Assembly (NCBI RefSeq): GCF_025148635.1
Contig: NZ_CP102269.1
Location: 4,030,001 to 4,094,000 of the forward strand
Reading direction: 5' to 3'
Length of the DNA stretch: 64,000 nucleotides
From: Butyricimonas virosa
Lineage (GTDB): Bacteria > Bacteroidota > Bacteroidia > Bacteroidales > Marinifilaceae
Shown: piece after piece, positions 1-8,677 of the stretch
Numbering within the stretch: the stretch's first letter is position 1
Layout of the letters: the number at the start of each line of letters is the position of its first letter
Notes under the pieces: generated by a model
What the model saw: only the letters and a program-made list of their open reading frames with translations
Database searches by the model: none
Told to the model about the DNA's origin: nothing
Made by a program: the position numbers and the translations under genes

Positions 1-1347
1 ATTGACGAAGTGATCCGGATTATCCGGGCATCTAAAACTCCGGAGGAAGCGAAGAATAATTTGATCGAACGTTTCTCTTTGACGGAGGTACAAGCTCGTG
101 CTATCGTTGAAATGAGATTACGTCAACTAACAGGTCTAGAGCAAGATAAGCTAAGAGCCGAGTATGACGACATCATGAAATTGATCGAGCATTTGAAAGA
201 AATTCTAGCTAGTTTAGAATTAAGAATGCAAATTATCAAAGATGAGCTACTTCAGGTGAAAGCTCAATATAACGACGAGCGTAAAACAGACATCGTTTAT
301 GCCTCTGAAGAATTTAACCCGGAAGATTTTTATGCTGATGAAGAAATGGTGATCACTATTTCTCACATGGGATACATCAAACGGACTCCGTTATCCGAAT
401 ACAAGGTTCAAAATCGCGGGGGGGTAGGTTCGAAAGGATCTGCCACGAGAGATGAAGATTTCCTTGAACACATGATTATGGCCACGATGCATAATACCAT
501 GTTATTCTTCACGGAAAAAGGTAAATGTTTCTGGCTGAAAGTATGGGAGATCCCGGAAGGAACCAAACAATCCAAAGGCAGAGCTATCCAGAATTTATTA
601 AATATCGAGCCAGATGATAAGGTGAAGGCTTATATCAACATCCTCAATTTGAAAGATGAAGAGTATATTAATAATAACTATATTGTATTATGCTCGAAAC
701 AAGGTATTGTGAAAAAAACAACCCTAGAAGCCTATTCTCGTCCGAGAGCAAATGGTGTAAATGCGATTACAATTAAAGACGGGGATCAATTGCTAGATGC
801 AAAAATGACCAATGGTAAATGTGACATTATGATAGCGGTCAAATCCGGTAAAGCTATCCGTTTCCCGGAAGAAAAAGTTCGTCCGATGGGTAGAACGGCA
901 TCCGGGGTAAAGGGTATATCGCTGGATAACGAAGGAGACGAGGTAATCGGTATGATTTGCATTGAATCCGGTAAATCCGACGTATTAGTTGTATCTGAAA
1001 ATGGATATGGGAAACGTTCTAGTATCGAGGATTATCGTATCACGAATAGAGGTGGTAAGGGAGTTAAGACCATCAATATGACAGAAAAAACAGGTAACTT
1101 GATCGCCTTACTTGACGTCACGGATGAAGACAACTTGATGATTATTAACAAATCTGGATTGACGATAAGACTGGATGTTAGCACCTTGAGAGTTATGGGA
1201 CGTAACACACAGGGTGTGAGATTAATTAATTTGAGAAATGATGATGCTATTGCAGCAGTAGCGAAAGTATCTGCTTCAAAAGAAGAGAATCTTCCGGAAG
1301 AAGGACAGGAGGGAACGAAAGTAGCAGAGTCGAATGATGAAGAATAA
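1..1347 (+). CDS. gyrA: DNA gyrase subunit A, C-terminal part (5' end outside window)
   Basis: The reading frame is open from base 1, so the start lies before the window. The visible 448 codons hold the end of the coiled-coil/tower region (EVQARAIVEMRLRQLTGLEQ) followed by the beta-pinwheel DNA-wrapping domain, with its repeated GRTASGVKGI-like and NRGGKGVKTI-like blades. The stretch QNRGGVGSKG (bases 409-438) sits where the GyrA-box is expected. GyrA is the DNA-cleaving subunit of the A2B2 topoisomerase that introduces negative supercoils. GyrA is preferred over ParC because of the complete pinwheel and the acidic tail (EEGQEGTKVAESNDEE). The catalytic tyrosine is not in view. Confidence 0.95.
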   Translation: MDEVIRIIRASKTPEEAKNNLIERFSLTEVQARAIVEMRLRQLTGLEQDKLRAEYDDIMKLIEHLKEILASLELRMQIIKDELLQVKAQYNDERKTDIVYASEEFNPEDFYADEEMVITISHMGYIKRTPLSEYKVQNRGGVGSKGSATRDEDFLEHMIMATMHNTMLFFTEKGKCFWLKVWEIPEGTKQSKGRAIQNLLNIEPDDKVKAYINILNLKDEEYINNNYIVLCSKQGIVKKTTLEAYSRPRANGVNAITIKDGDQLLDAKMTNGKCDIMIAVKSGKAIRFPEEKVRPMGRTASGVKGISLDNEGDEVIGMICIESGKSDVLVVSENGYGKRSSIEDYRITNRGGKGVKTINMTEKTGNLIALLDVTDEDNLMIINKSGLTIRLDVSTLRVMGRNTQGVRLINLRNDDAIAAVAKVSASKEENLPEEGQEGTKVAESNDEE

Positions 1348-1390
1348 TTATTTACACATGATATCTAATTGGAACACAAATTTTTAACGT

Positions 1391-2614
1391 ATGAAAAAAC
1401 TATCTTTTATCATTGCCCTTCTGCTTTGCGTGAATATATCTTTCGCGCAAAAGGGGAAAGTAACATCAGCTGTTAGCTTTTTCACGCAGGGAAAGCTGGA
1501 TAAAGCGAAAGAACTGATAGATGAAGCTATTGGCCATGAGAATTGCGTGAATTGGGCGAAAGCTTATATGGTTCGAGGACAAATCTATCAAGCAATCTTC
1601 GAAACTCAGGATGAGAATTACAAAAAACTCTCCAAAGATCCGTTAAGTGTAGCTTGGGACTCTTATCAAAAAGTTATCCAACTAGACGATAAGAATAAAT
1701 TCGAGAAAGATTTAAAGACCCAGTATGCTAATCTGGTTATAGATTTTACGAATCAAGGTGTTGTTTGTTATAATCAAGGAATGAAAACGGATGATACAAA
1801 AGATTTTAAAGATGCTGTAAACAATTTTAAACGAGTATTGGAAATCAACGAATCCCCGTTAGGAACACAAAAAGTAGACACGACCGTTATCTATAATGCT
1901 GGAGTTGCTGCACACAAAGCTGGCGACCTTGATGAAGCAATTAAATTCTACAAGAAATCTTTGGAATTGAATTATGAAGCCGGAAAGATTTACGCAATGG
2001 TGGCAAATATCCTTCTAGGACAAAGCCGTGCTGCTAATGAGGCCGGAGATTCTGTTACAGGAAAAGCGAAACAAGAAGAAGCTGTTAATTTCTTACATGA
2101 AGGACACAAATTGTATCCGGATGATAACTACATGCTGGTTGAGTTGATCAACTATTACTTGATGGGTGATACCCCGGCTAAAGCTGAAGAATTCCTGGAT
2201 GCTGCCATTAAACAAGAGCCGAATAAAGCTGAATATTACAGAGCTAAAGGATCTTTATACGAAAAATTAAATCAACCGGAAAAGGCTGAAGCCATGTATA
2301 TCAAAACTTTGGAATTGAATCCGAATGATTTCTTTGCGCAATATAACTTGGGTAACATTCACTTGAATCGAGTTATTGAAGATCATAAAGTTGTACAGGA
2401 TATCGTTGATGCAAAGGAATATAATGCTGCATTAGATAAAGTTATGGAGAAATACGAGGCCGTAATTCCTTATTTTGAAAAAGCGTTGGAATTGAATCCA
2501 AATGACAAGAACACGTTGACCACGTTGAAAGAATTATATTTCCGCTTGAGAACAAAAAATAAAGTTTATCAAGAGAAATATGACAAGACAATGGAAGCTT
2601 TGAATAGCTTGTAA
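1391..2614 (+). CDS. Exported tetratricopeptide-repeat protein
   Basis: This 407-residue protein begins with a clear Sec signal peptide (residues 1-20, ending SFAQ), so it is exported to the periplasm or envelope. The rest is TPR helices; the best repeats are around residues 165-200 (AGDLDEAIKFYKKSLELN) and 270-320 (NQPEKAEAMYIKTLELNPND), with another near the C-terminus. TPRs mediate protein-protein contacts and no catalytic motif is visible. It lies 43 bp after gyrA, so the two may be co-transcribed, and a hairpin terminator follows. Its partner cannot be told from sequence. Confidence 0.85.
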   Translation: MKKLSFIIALLLCVNISFAQKGKVTSAVSFFTQGKLDKAKELIDEAIGHENCVNWAKAYMVRGQIYQAIFETQDENYKKLSKDPLSVAWDSYQKVIQLDDKNKFEKDLKTQYANLVIDFTNQGVVCYNQGMKTDDTKDFKDAVNNFKRVLEINESPLGTQKVDTTVIYNAGVAAHKAGDLDEAIKFYKKSLELNYEAGKIYAMVANILLGQSRAANEAGDSVTGKAKQEEAVNFLHEGHKLYPDDNYMLVELINYYLMGDTPAKAEEFLDAAIKQEPNKAEYYRAKGSLYEKLNQPEKAEAMYIKTLELNPNDFFAQYNLGNIHLNRVIEDHKVVQDIVDAKEYNAALDKVMEKYEAVIPYFEKALELNPNDKNTLTTLKELYFRLRTKNKVYQEKYDKTMEALNSL

Positions 2615-2621
2615 ATGTCAT

Positions 2622-2659
2622 AAGAAGAAGGAGATATATAATAATCCTTCTTCTTTTTG
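2622..2659 (+). terminator. Rho-independent terminator after the TPR gene
   Basis: An 11-bp perfect stem (2622-2632 with 2645-2655) is followed by a T-rich stretch, directly behind the stop at 2614. Confidence 0.75.
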
Positions 2660-2751
2660 GTATTCAATTATTATCATAATATAAATTATGAGACTATTAT
2701 TATTATAAAAGAAAAGAATACTTTTTCTTTTCATGATCCTCTAAAAGTTAC

Positions 2752-2759
2752 TATATTTG
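2752..2759 (+). promoter_or_regulatory. Candidate -7 box of the SDR gene
   Basis: TATATTTG matches the Bacteroidetes -7 consensus TAnnTTTG and lies 43 bp before the ATG at 2803. No good -33 TTTG is present, so this is only a candidate. Confidence 0.4.
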
Positions 2760-2802
2760 TAAGTTACAAAATTAAAATTTCATTCATCTAAGAATATTAT
2801 TC

Positions 2803-3612
2803 ATGCAAAATAAAGTTGTAATTATTACAGGAGCTTCTTCTGGTATTGGTAAAGCGCTTGTTTATGAATTTGCAAAACGTGGTGCGAAAATTGCCATGGG
2901 TGCCCGGAATTTGGATGAATTACACAAAATCGAAACAGATTTGAAATCTCGAGGGGTTGATGCCCTTTCCGTTCAAACAGATGTTACACGGGAAGCAGAT
3001 TGTAAAAATTTGATTGAAAAAACGGTTGAGCGATTTGGTAAAATTGATATTCTCGTAAATAATGCCGGAATATCCATGCGTGCGCTATTTGAAGATTTGG
3101 AATTGGATGTTATACGTCGTTTAATGGACGTGAATTTTTGGGGAACGGTTTATTGTACCAAATTCGCACTACCTTATATATTAAAAGCAAAAGGTAGTTT
3201 GGTTGGAATCATTTCTGTTGCCGGTTTTTTGGGACTTCCCGGAAGAACCGGGTATTCTGCCAGTAAATTTGCCGTGCGCGGATTCTTGAATACCTTGCGG
3301 GTCGAGAATTTAAAGAAAGGATTGCATGTTCTTGTTGCCGCTCCCGGATTCACGGCTTCCAATATACGAAAAACAGCTCTAGTAGCCGACGGACATCAGC
3401 AAGGTGATAGCCCGCGGGCTGAAAATAAAATGATGAGTGCAGAACGATGCGCTCAAATAATTGTAAATGGTGTCGTGAAACGCAAACGGGAAATCGTGAT
3501 GACGCTGGTTGAAGGAAAAATATCTGTGTTTTTAAGCAAGTGGTTCCCTAGCCTATTGGATAAACTTGCTTATAGTCATATGGCTAAAGAGCCTGATTCG
3601 CCGTTCAAATAA
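2803..3612 (+). CDS. Short-chain dehydrogenase/reductase (SDR family)
   Basis: This is a 269-residue classical SDR. It has the Rossmann nucleotide motif TGASSGIG (residues 9-16), NNAG (86-89), and catalytic Ser138, Tyr151 and Lys155 in YSASK. The family uses NAD(P)H to oxidise or reduce hydroxyl or keto groups; the substrate cannot be read from sequence. The hydrophobic and basic C-terminus after residue 225 suggests loose membrane association, as in DltE/YqjQ-like SDRs (inference). It is followed after 14 bp by the DUF3078 gene and probably starts an operon running to mltG. Confidence 0.9.
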   Translation: MQNKVVIITGASSGIGKALVYEFAKRGAKIAMGARNLDELHKIETDLKSRGVDALSVQTDVTREADCKNLIEKTVERFGKIDILVNNAGISMRALFEDLELDVIRRLMDVNFWGTVYCTKFALPYILKAKGSLVGIISVAGFLGLPGRTGYSASKFAVRGFLNTLRVENLKKGLHVLVAAPGFTASNIRKTALVADGHQQGDSPRAENKMMSAERCAQIIVNGVVKRKREIVMTLVEGKISVFLSKWFPSLLDKLAYSHMAKEPDSPFK

Positions 3613-3626
3613 CGAATAAAAAGCAC

Positions 3627-5228
3627 ATGAGAAATCTTGTTCTTGTTATTTTTATATCACTATTATCTATAAATTCTCTTTTTGCCCAGAAAAGAGAACA
3701 TACACGTGTTATGCCTAAATTGTCTCGTTCTTACGTGTTACCATTAAAGCATAACAAGACGGATTCTCTTTATCATACACGGCCTCAATTCAAATATATT
3801 TATTTGCGTCATAAAAATCAACATATTGACGATCCTCACGTTCGCTATGCTTTGGATAACTTGAAAAAAGAAAGAATGAAATATTATGAGTTGTACAAAG
3901 CTATCAATACATTAAGTGATTATGCGGAAAACGAGCACATTAAATATATGCTCAATTACGTGAGAAACTATTTTGAAACGGTACAGGCAAAAGAAGAAGC
4001 CATTCGGCAGATTCAAGATCGTATAAAAAGAGACAGCATCGATTTTTATAAAGAACACCCGGAAGATTCCATACAATGTGATAAACTGTTGAACCAGAAT
4101 TTGAAAACATTACTCTCTTTCATGAATCAGGACGTGAATTATCAATGGTTGAAGGAAAAAAGTCGTGATTCTGTACAAATTACGTTATTATCAGCCTCTA
4201 ACCGTCCTAAAAATTTATGGCTTAACACTGGTAAAACACAATATTATCGCTTTATGGCCGAGAATTTTATTGGAGACACGATCGGTACTTGGGTAAAAGT
4301 AATGCCAAGGGGAAATCAACTGAAATTCTTTTTGGATGAAAATGTTTATCAATATCAAAAATACTCGGAACCTAAAGAAATTGTTAAAGAATGTCTTCTA
4401 AAAGCTCCTGATTCAATGTATTTTGTTCTATCGGAAATGAATATCGGGAATATATCCCAAAGGCGCTGGATGTACTATTCCGATGTGACTTTTTCTTTCG
4501 GCCAGGGTTTTATTAGTAGTAACTGGGCCAGCGGTGGTGAAAACTCGCTGTCAATTCTCTCTGACTTAAAGTATTTTGCAACTTATAAAAAAAGTAACAC
4601 GACGTGGGAAAACTCTATCCGTTATCGTCTGGGAGCTTTAAAAAGCGGTAGTGAAGACTTGAGTAAAAATGAAGATAAGCTGGAACTCCAATCGAAACTG
4701 GGAATAAAGGCTTTTAAACATTGGAACTACGCCACGCAGTTCGATATGAATACCGTGTTATTCAAAACAAAGAATAACCCAAACAAAGAGGTTGTTGCAG
4801 CCTTTTTGACACCGGGGAATTTCACGTTATCTTTGGGTTTGGACTATAAACCTAAGAATAACATTTCCTTGTACCTGTCTCCTATTGCCGGACAATGGGT
4901 ATATATGCGTGATACAAACCTTGTTGCGCCCAGTCGTTATGGATTGGAAACAGGGAAAAAATTCAAAAGTGATGCCGGAGCAAAAATTGAATTAAAAAAC
5001 CAGCATGAACTTTTCAAGTTTTTGAAAATAGACAATCATCTGATTATATTCTCCAGTTATTATGAACAACCGGAAAAATTGACATTAGACTGGCGATTAA
5101 CGTTGAACTTTAAAATCAATTATTTCATGCAGACCTCCATCTATGCCAATGCTGTTTATAACCAGAATGATTCTAAAAAGATACAATTGAAACAAACATT
5201 AAACTTAGGAGTATATTTTAGATTTTAA
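3627..5228 (+). CDS. DUF3078 outer-membrane protein
   Basis: The protein has 533 residues with a signal peptide (1-21, ending LFAQ). An N-terminal alpha-helical, charged region runs to about residue 190. The C-terminal half matches the Bacteroidetes DUF3078 pattern, with WASGGENSLSILSDL followed by amphipathic strands and the closing LGVYFRF with a terminal aromatic residue, as expected of a beta-barrel. Most DUF3078 proteins are about 300 residues, so the long helical N-terminus is an extra part. The function is unknown. It lies 5 bp before the nucleoid-protein gene, so the two are probably one operon. Confidence 0.75.
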   Translation: MRNLVLVIFISLLSINSLFAQKREHTRVMPKLSRSYVLPLKHNKTDSLYHTRPQFKYIYLRHKNQHIDDPHVRYALDNLKKERMKYYELYKAINTLSDYAENEHIKYMLNYVRNYFETVQAKEEAIRQIQDRIKRDSIDFYKEHPEDSIQCDKLLNQNLKTLLSFMNQDVNYQWLKEKSRDSVQITLLSASNRPKNLWLNTGKTQYYRFMAENFIGDTIGTWVKVMPRGNQLKFFLDENVYQYQKYSEPKEIVKECLLKAPDSMYFVLSEMNIGNISQRRWMYYSDVTFSFGQGFISSNWASGGENSLSILSDLKYFATYKKSNTTWENSIRYRLGALKSGSEDLSKNEDKLELQSKLGIKAFKHWNYATQFDMNTVLFKTKNNPNKEVVAAFLTPGNFTLSLGLDYKPKNNISLYLSPIAGQWVYMRDTNLVAPSRYGLETGKKFKSDAGAKIELKNQHELFKFLKIDNHLIIFSSYYEQPEKLTLDWRLTLNFKINYFMQTSIYANAVYNQNDSKKIQLKQTLNLGVYFRF

Positions 5229-5233
5229 AGCGT

Positions 5234-6280
5234 ATGATGAATTTTGAATCCTGCGAGATCAACAATATCGTGATCCATGATATCGGCAATAAGTACGAGG
5301 ACGGGAAATTACGTCTCTCGGAAGCTTGTTTTTTACCGGATGACATGGATGTTCACAACCTACTTAAAAGTTATTTCCTTGCACCTTTTAAAAAGGATGC
5401 TTATTACCGATTTGCCCCTATTGAAGATAATTTATACCACAATTTGGTGTATAATGCGGTTAATTCCATATTTGAGGATAACTCGAATTTTTACGAGGCT
5501 TCGTTAAATATCGCGCAGCATTTGTTCGACCAATCGAACCATCCTAACATAAAAGCCGGAGAGTTATACATGGTACATTTCAAGAATTGCGTGCTGGAAG
5601 AAGGACCTTGTGATGCTATTGGGATTTTCAAATCAGAAACGAAAGATACTTTCTTGAAAATCATCATGAATGATAATAGCTATCAATTGGAAAGCGAGTC
5701 GGGAATTAATATCAAGAAATTGGATAAAGCCTGTTTGGTTTTCGATGTTGAGAGTGAAAACGGTTATCGGGTAAGTATTTTGGACAAGACAAATTCCACG
5801 GAGGCTGTTTACTGGACTACTGATTTTTTAGGATTGGAACAATGTGAGGATAATTATTTCCAGACATCCAATTACTTGAAACTCTGTAAAGATTTTGTAC
5901 AAGAGGTTTATAATCAAGAAAATGATATTCCGAAAGCGGACCAAATTGATATGCTTAACCGCTCTATCGATTACTTTAAAAAAGCGGATACTTTCAATGA
6001 AAATTTGTTCAAAGAGGAAGTTGTCTCCGATCCGCAGATCATCGATGCTTTTGAGAATTTCAAAAACTATTACGAGGAAAAGAACGAACTTGCGTTAAAA
6101 GACCAATTTGATGTGTCCAATAGTGCGGTAAAAGACGAAAAAAAATATTTTAAACACGTGTTGAAATTGGATAAGAACTTTCATGTTTATATTCACGGGC
6201 AAAAGAAGTACATCGAGAAAGGATATGACTCGGATCGGGATATGAATTATTATAAGTTGTATTTTAGAGAAGAAAACTAA
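5234..6280 (+). CDS. NdpA-type nucleoid-associated protein
   Basis: This 348-residue soluble protein has no signal peptide. The opening pattern, with an INNIVIHDIGNK-like start and then LKSYFLAPFK, belongs to the 37-kDa nucleoid-associated protein (NdpA/YejK) family common in Bacteroidales. These bind DNA non-specifically in the nucleoid, and no enzymatic motif is expected. The start could be either Met of the MMN pair. It lies between the DUF3078 gene (5 bp upstream) and mltG (12 bp downstream). Confidence 0.8.
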   Translation: MMNFESCEINNIVIHDIGNKYEDGKLRLSEACFLPDDMDVHNLLKSYFLAPFKKDAYYRFAPIEDNLYHNLVYNAVNSIFEDNSNFYEASLNIAQHLFDQSNHPNIKAGELYMVHFKNCVLEEGPCDAIGIFKSETKDTFLKIIMNDNSYQLESESGINIKKLDKACLVFDVESENGYRVSILDKTNSTEAVYWTTDFLGLEQCEDNYFQTSNYLKLCKDFVQEVYNQENDIPKADQIDMLNRSIDYFKKADTFNENLFKEEVVSDPQIIDAFENFKNYYEEKNELALKDQFDVSNSAVKDEKKYFKHVLKLDKNFHVYIHGQKKYIEKGYDSDRDMNYYKLYFREEN

Positions 6281-6292
6281 CATTTCCTGTTT

Positions 6293-7327
6293 ATGAGTAA
6301 AAAAATCAGGAGCTTTGTTATCATATTAGGTGTATTGGTTGTTGTCGTCGGTCTCTGTGCGGGATTAGGATATTATTATATTCTGGCTCCCAACACGAGT
6401 GTCAAAGATGACGGTATTATCTATTTGCGGGATAACAGTTCTATATCACAAGTGCTTGACACGTTGCGACGACACGGGTATATCGAAAACGCATACACCC
6501 CCAGCGCGGTTGCCAAGCTAAAACGATTTGCTTCACCCGTGAAATCCGGAAGGTATAAAATTCGGAACGGGATGAATAATAACGAGTTGATCAACATGTT
6601 TCGTTCCGGTAACCAATACCCGGTTTACTTCACGTTTAATAATATGCGAACGTTGGATGAATTTGTCGAAGAAGCTCATGAAAAATTAGGTACTTCCAAA
6701 GAAGAATTACTAACCTTGCTGAAAGATTCCGATGTGCTTGCCGATTTAGGATTTGATTCTACCACGATCATGGCCATGTTTATTCCTAATACCTATCAGA
6801 TCTATTGGAATACTCCGGCTCTTGATTTGTTAAAACGAATGAAAAAAGAATATCATCGTTTCTGGAATGAAGATCGAATGGCAAAAGCATCAGTAATTGG
6901 ACTTTCCCCGGAAGAAGTGATCACGTTGGCTTCCATTATAGAAGAAGAGACCGTTAAACCTGAAGAATACCCTGTCATCGCCGGAGTTTACATCAATCGA
7001 CTGAACCGGGGAATCAAATTGGATGCTTGCCCGACATTGAAATTCGTGTTGGGAGATTTCACGATAAGTCGTATTCTAGATCGTTATTTGAAGATTGATT
7101 CACCTTATAATACATATATGTATGCCGGACTTCCCCCAGGACCAATCCGGATGGCTTCCATCAAAGTCATTGATAGCGTATTGAATTATCAAAAACATGA
7201 TTATTTGTATTTCTGTGCTAAAAGTGACTTTTCCGGGTATCATAATTTCTCGAAAACACTCCGTCAGCATAACATTTATGCCCGGGAGTACCATCAAGAA
7301 TTGAATAAACGGAAAATATGGAAGTAA
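6293..7327 (+). CDS. mltG: Endolytic murein transglycosylase MltG
   Basis: This is a YceG/MltG family protein of 344 residues. It has one N-terminal transmembrane helix (about 7-31), a LysM-like region, and the catalytic block SIIEEET (about 215-220) followed by YPVIAGVYINRL, with the later conserved YNTYMYAGLPPGPI. MltG cuts nascent glycan strands at the outer face of the inner membrane and sets chain length during wall growth. All key blocks are present and the length is normal. It closes the run of + strand genes from 2803; rpsF begins 140 bp later with its own promoter. Confidence 0.93.
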   Translation: MSKKIRSFVIILGVLVVVVGLCAGLGYYYILAPNTSVKDDGIIYLRDNSSISQVLDTLRRHGYIENAYTPSAVAKLKRFASPVKSGRYKIRNGMNNNELINMFRSGNQYPVYFTFNNMRTLDEFVEEAHEKLGTSKEELLTLLKDSDVLADLGFDSTTIMAMFIPNTYQIYWNTPALDLLKRMKKEYHRFWNEDRMAKASVIGLSPEEVITLASIIEEETVKPEEYPVIAGVYINRLNRGIKLDACPTLKFVLGDFTISRILDRYLKIDSPYNTYMYAGLPPGPIRMASIKVIDSVLNYQKHDYLYFCAKSDFSGYHNFSKTLRQHNIYAREYHQELNKRKIWK

Positions 7328-7386
7328 AACCACACTGTAAAATAAATGGTCAATTTTAAATCTAAAATAGTAAAATAGTAAATTTC

Positions 7387-7417
7387 TTTGTAAATCCAAA
7401 GGAAAGTAGTAACTTTG
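7387..7417 (+). promoter_or_regulatory. Promoter of rpsF-rpsR-rplI
   Basis: TTTG (7387-7390), a 19-bp spacer and TAACTTTG (7410-7417) fit the Bacteroidetes primary-sigma consensus TTTG-N19-TAnnTTTG exactly. The rpsF ATG is at 7468, leaving a leader of about 45 nt. Confidence 0.8.
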
Positions 7418-7467
7418 CGGGCGATAAATAATTTTTATTACATTAATGTATTAATAAACAATCAGTT

Positions 7468-7818
7468 ATGTTGAATCATTACGAAACCGTTTTCATCACA
7501 ACTCCCGTTTTATCTGAAATACAGGTAAAGGAAGCGGTAGAAAAATTCAAAGCTGTTATTACCGAAAATGGCGGTAATATCGAGCACGAGGAGGCTTGGG
7601 GTCTACGCAAGCTGGCTTATCCAATCCAAAAGAAAACGACAGGTTTTTATCACTTAATCCAATTTGAAGGAGAAGGTACTCTAGTTGACAAACTGGAAAC
7701 TTCTTACAGACGTGACGAAAAAGTGATTCGTTTCTTGACGTTCAGATTAGACAAGTATGCTTACGAGTATGCATTGAAAAGAAGAGCTAAAAATCAAGTA
7801 AAACAAGAGGAGAAATAA
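7468..7818 (+). CDS. rpsF: 30S ribosomal protein S6
   Basis: This 116-residue protein has the S6 pattern: YETVFITTPVLSE at the start, WGLRKLAYPIQKKTTGFYHLIQF in the middle, and DEKVIRFLTFRLDKYA. S6 pairs with S18 on the platform of the small subunit. It is the first gene of the rpsF-rpsR-rplI operon, with 3 bp to rpsR. The C-terminus is short and basic, as in other Bacteroidetes S6 proteins. Confidence 0.97.
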   Translation: MLNHYETVFITTPVLSEIQVKEAVEKFKAVITENGGNIEHEEAWGLRKLAYPIQKKTTGFYHLIQFEGEGTLVDKLETSYRRDEKVIRFLTFRLDKYAYEYALKRRAKNQVKQEEK

Positions 7819-7821
7819 GCC

Positions 7822-8091
7822 ATGGCACAGAACGAAAGCGAAATTAGATATTTAACCCCCCCAACGGTTGAAATCAAAAAGAAAAAGTACTGTCGATTCA
7901 AAAAAGCAAAAATCAAATTCATCGACTACAAAGATCCGGAATTTTTAAAGAAATTCTTGAATGAACAAGGAAAGATTCTTCCTAGAAGAATTACCGGAAC
8001 TTCTGTGAAGTACCAAAAGAAAGTAGCAACCGCTGTGAAAAGAGCAAGACATCTTGCTTTGTTGCCCTACTTAACCGACTTGATGAAATAA
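7822..8091 (+). CDS. rpsR: 30S ribosomal protein S18
   Basis: This 89-residue basic protein has the S18 signature KKYCRFKKAKIKFIDYKDPE and the closing RITGTSVKYQKKVATAVKRARHLALLPY. S18 binds S6 and 16S rRNA on the platform. The single Cys of the YCRF motif is retained. It sits between rpsF and rplI in the conserved order. Confidence 0.97.
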   Translation: MAQNESEIRYLTPPTVEIKKKKYCRFKKAKIKFIDYKDPEFLKKFLNEQGKILPRRITGTSVKYQKKVATAVKRARHLALLPYLTDLMK

Positions 8092-8112
8092 TTTTAAGGA
8101 AGGAGGACACAA

Positions 8113-8553
8113 ATGGAGATAATATTATTGACAGATATAGCAAACTTAGGACATAAGGATGACATCGTTGATGTAAAACAAGGTTACGGACGTAACTACC
8201 TTATTCCTCAAGGTTACGCTATTTTAGCAACACCTTCTGCAAGAAAAGTTGTTGCGGAAAATTTAAGACAAAGAGCTCACAAAGAGGCTAAACTGAAAGC
8301 AGAGGCAGAAGCAATTGCAGCACAATTGGCTGAAGTTAAACTTACTATCGGGGCTAAAACCAGTTCTACGGGTAAGATCTTCGGTTCTGTAAATAGCATC
8401 ATGATTTCTGAAAGTTTGAAGGAGAAAGGTTTCGATATCGACCGGAAGAAGATTATGCTGAAAGATGTAAAAGAGATTGGAACTTATACCGCTCTTATCA
8501 AACTTCACAGAGAAGTGAAAGTTGATGTTGAGTTCGAAGTAGTTTCAGAATAA
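8113..8553 (+). CDS. rplI: 50S ribosomal protein L9
   Basis: This is a 146-residue L9. The N-terminal globular domain begins MEIILLTDIANLGHKDDIVDVKQGYGRNYLIP, a long connecting helix covers about residues 45-75, and the C-terminal domain contains SSTGKIFGSVNS. It binds 23S rRNA at the L1 stalk base. An unusually strong Shine-Dalgarno (AAGGAAGGAGG, 8097-8107) precedes the ATG, whereas most genes here lack one. The operon ends at the hairpin at 8609. Confidence 0.97.
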   Translation: MEIILLTDIANLGHKDDIVDVKQGYGRNYLIPQGYAILATPSARKVVAENLRQRAHKEAKLKAEAEAIAAQLAEVKLTIGAKTSSTGKIFGSVNSIMISESLKEKGFDIDRKKIMLKDVKEIGTYTALIKLHREVKVDVEFEVVSE

Positions 8554-8608
8554 TTAAAACAAGTCATTAACAAGACTTAAACGTATTTCCAAACATATTC
8601 CAAACGCT

Positions 8609-8637
8609 AAAAGCACCCCAAAAGGGTGCTTTTTTTG
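8609..8637 (+). terminator. Terminator of the rpsF-rplI operon
   Basis: AAGCACCC (8611-8618), a five-base loop and GGGTGCTT (8624-8631) form a perfect stem followed by a run of T. Flanking A and T bases lengthen it. Confidence 0.9.
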
Positions 8638-8648
8638 CGAAAAGTCTT

Positions 8649-8656
8649 ATCTTTGT
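8649..8656 (+). promoter_or_regulatory. Candidate -7 box of uvrA
   Basis: TATCTTTG fits TAnnTTTG and lies 21 bp before the uvrA ATG. The spacing to the nearest upstream TTTG is wrong, so only the -7 box is supported. Confidence 0.4.
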
Positions 8657-8677
8657 ATATATTTTGGAAGAACATAT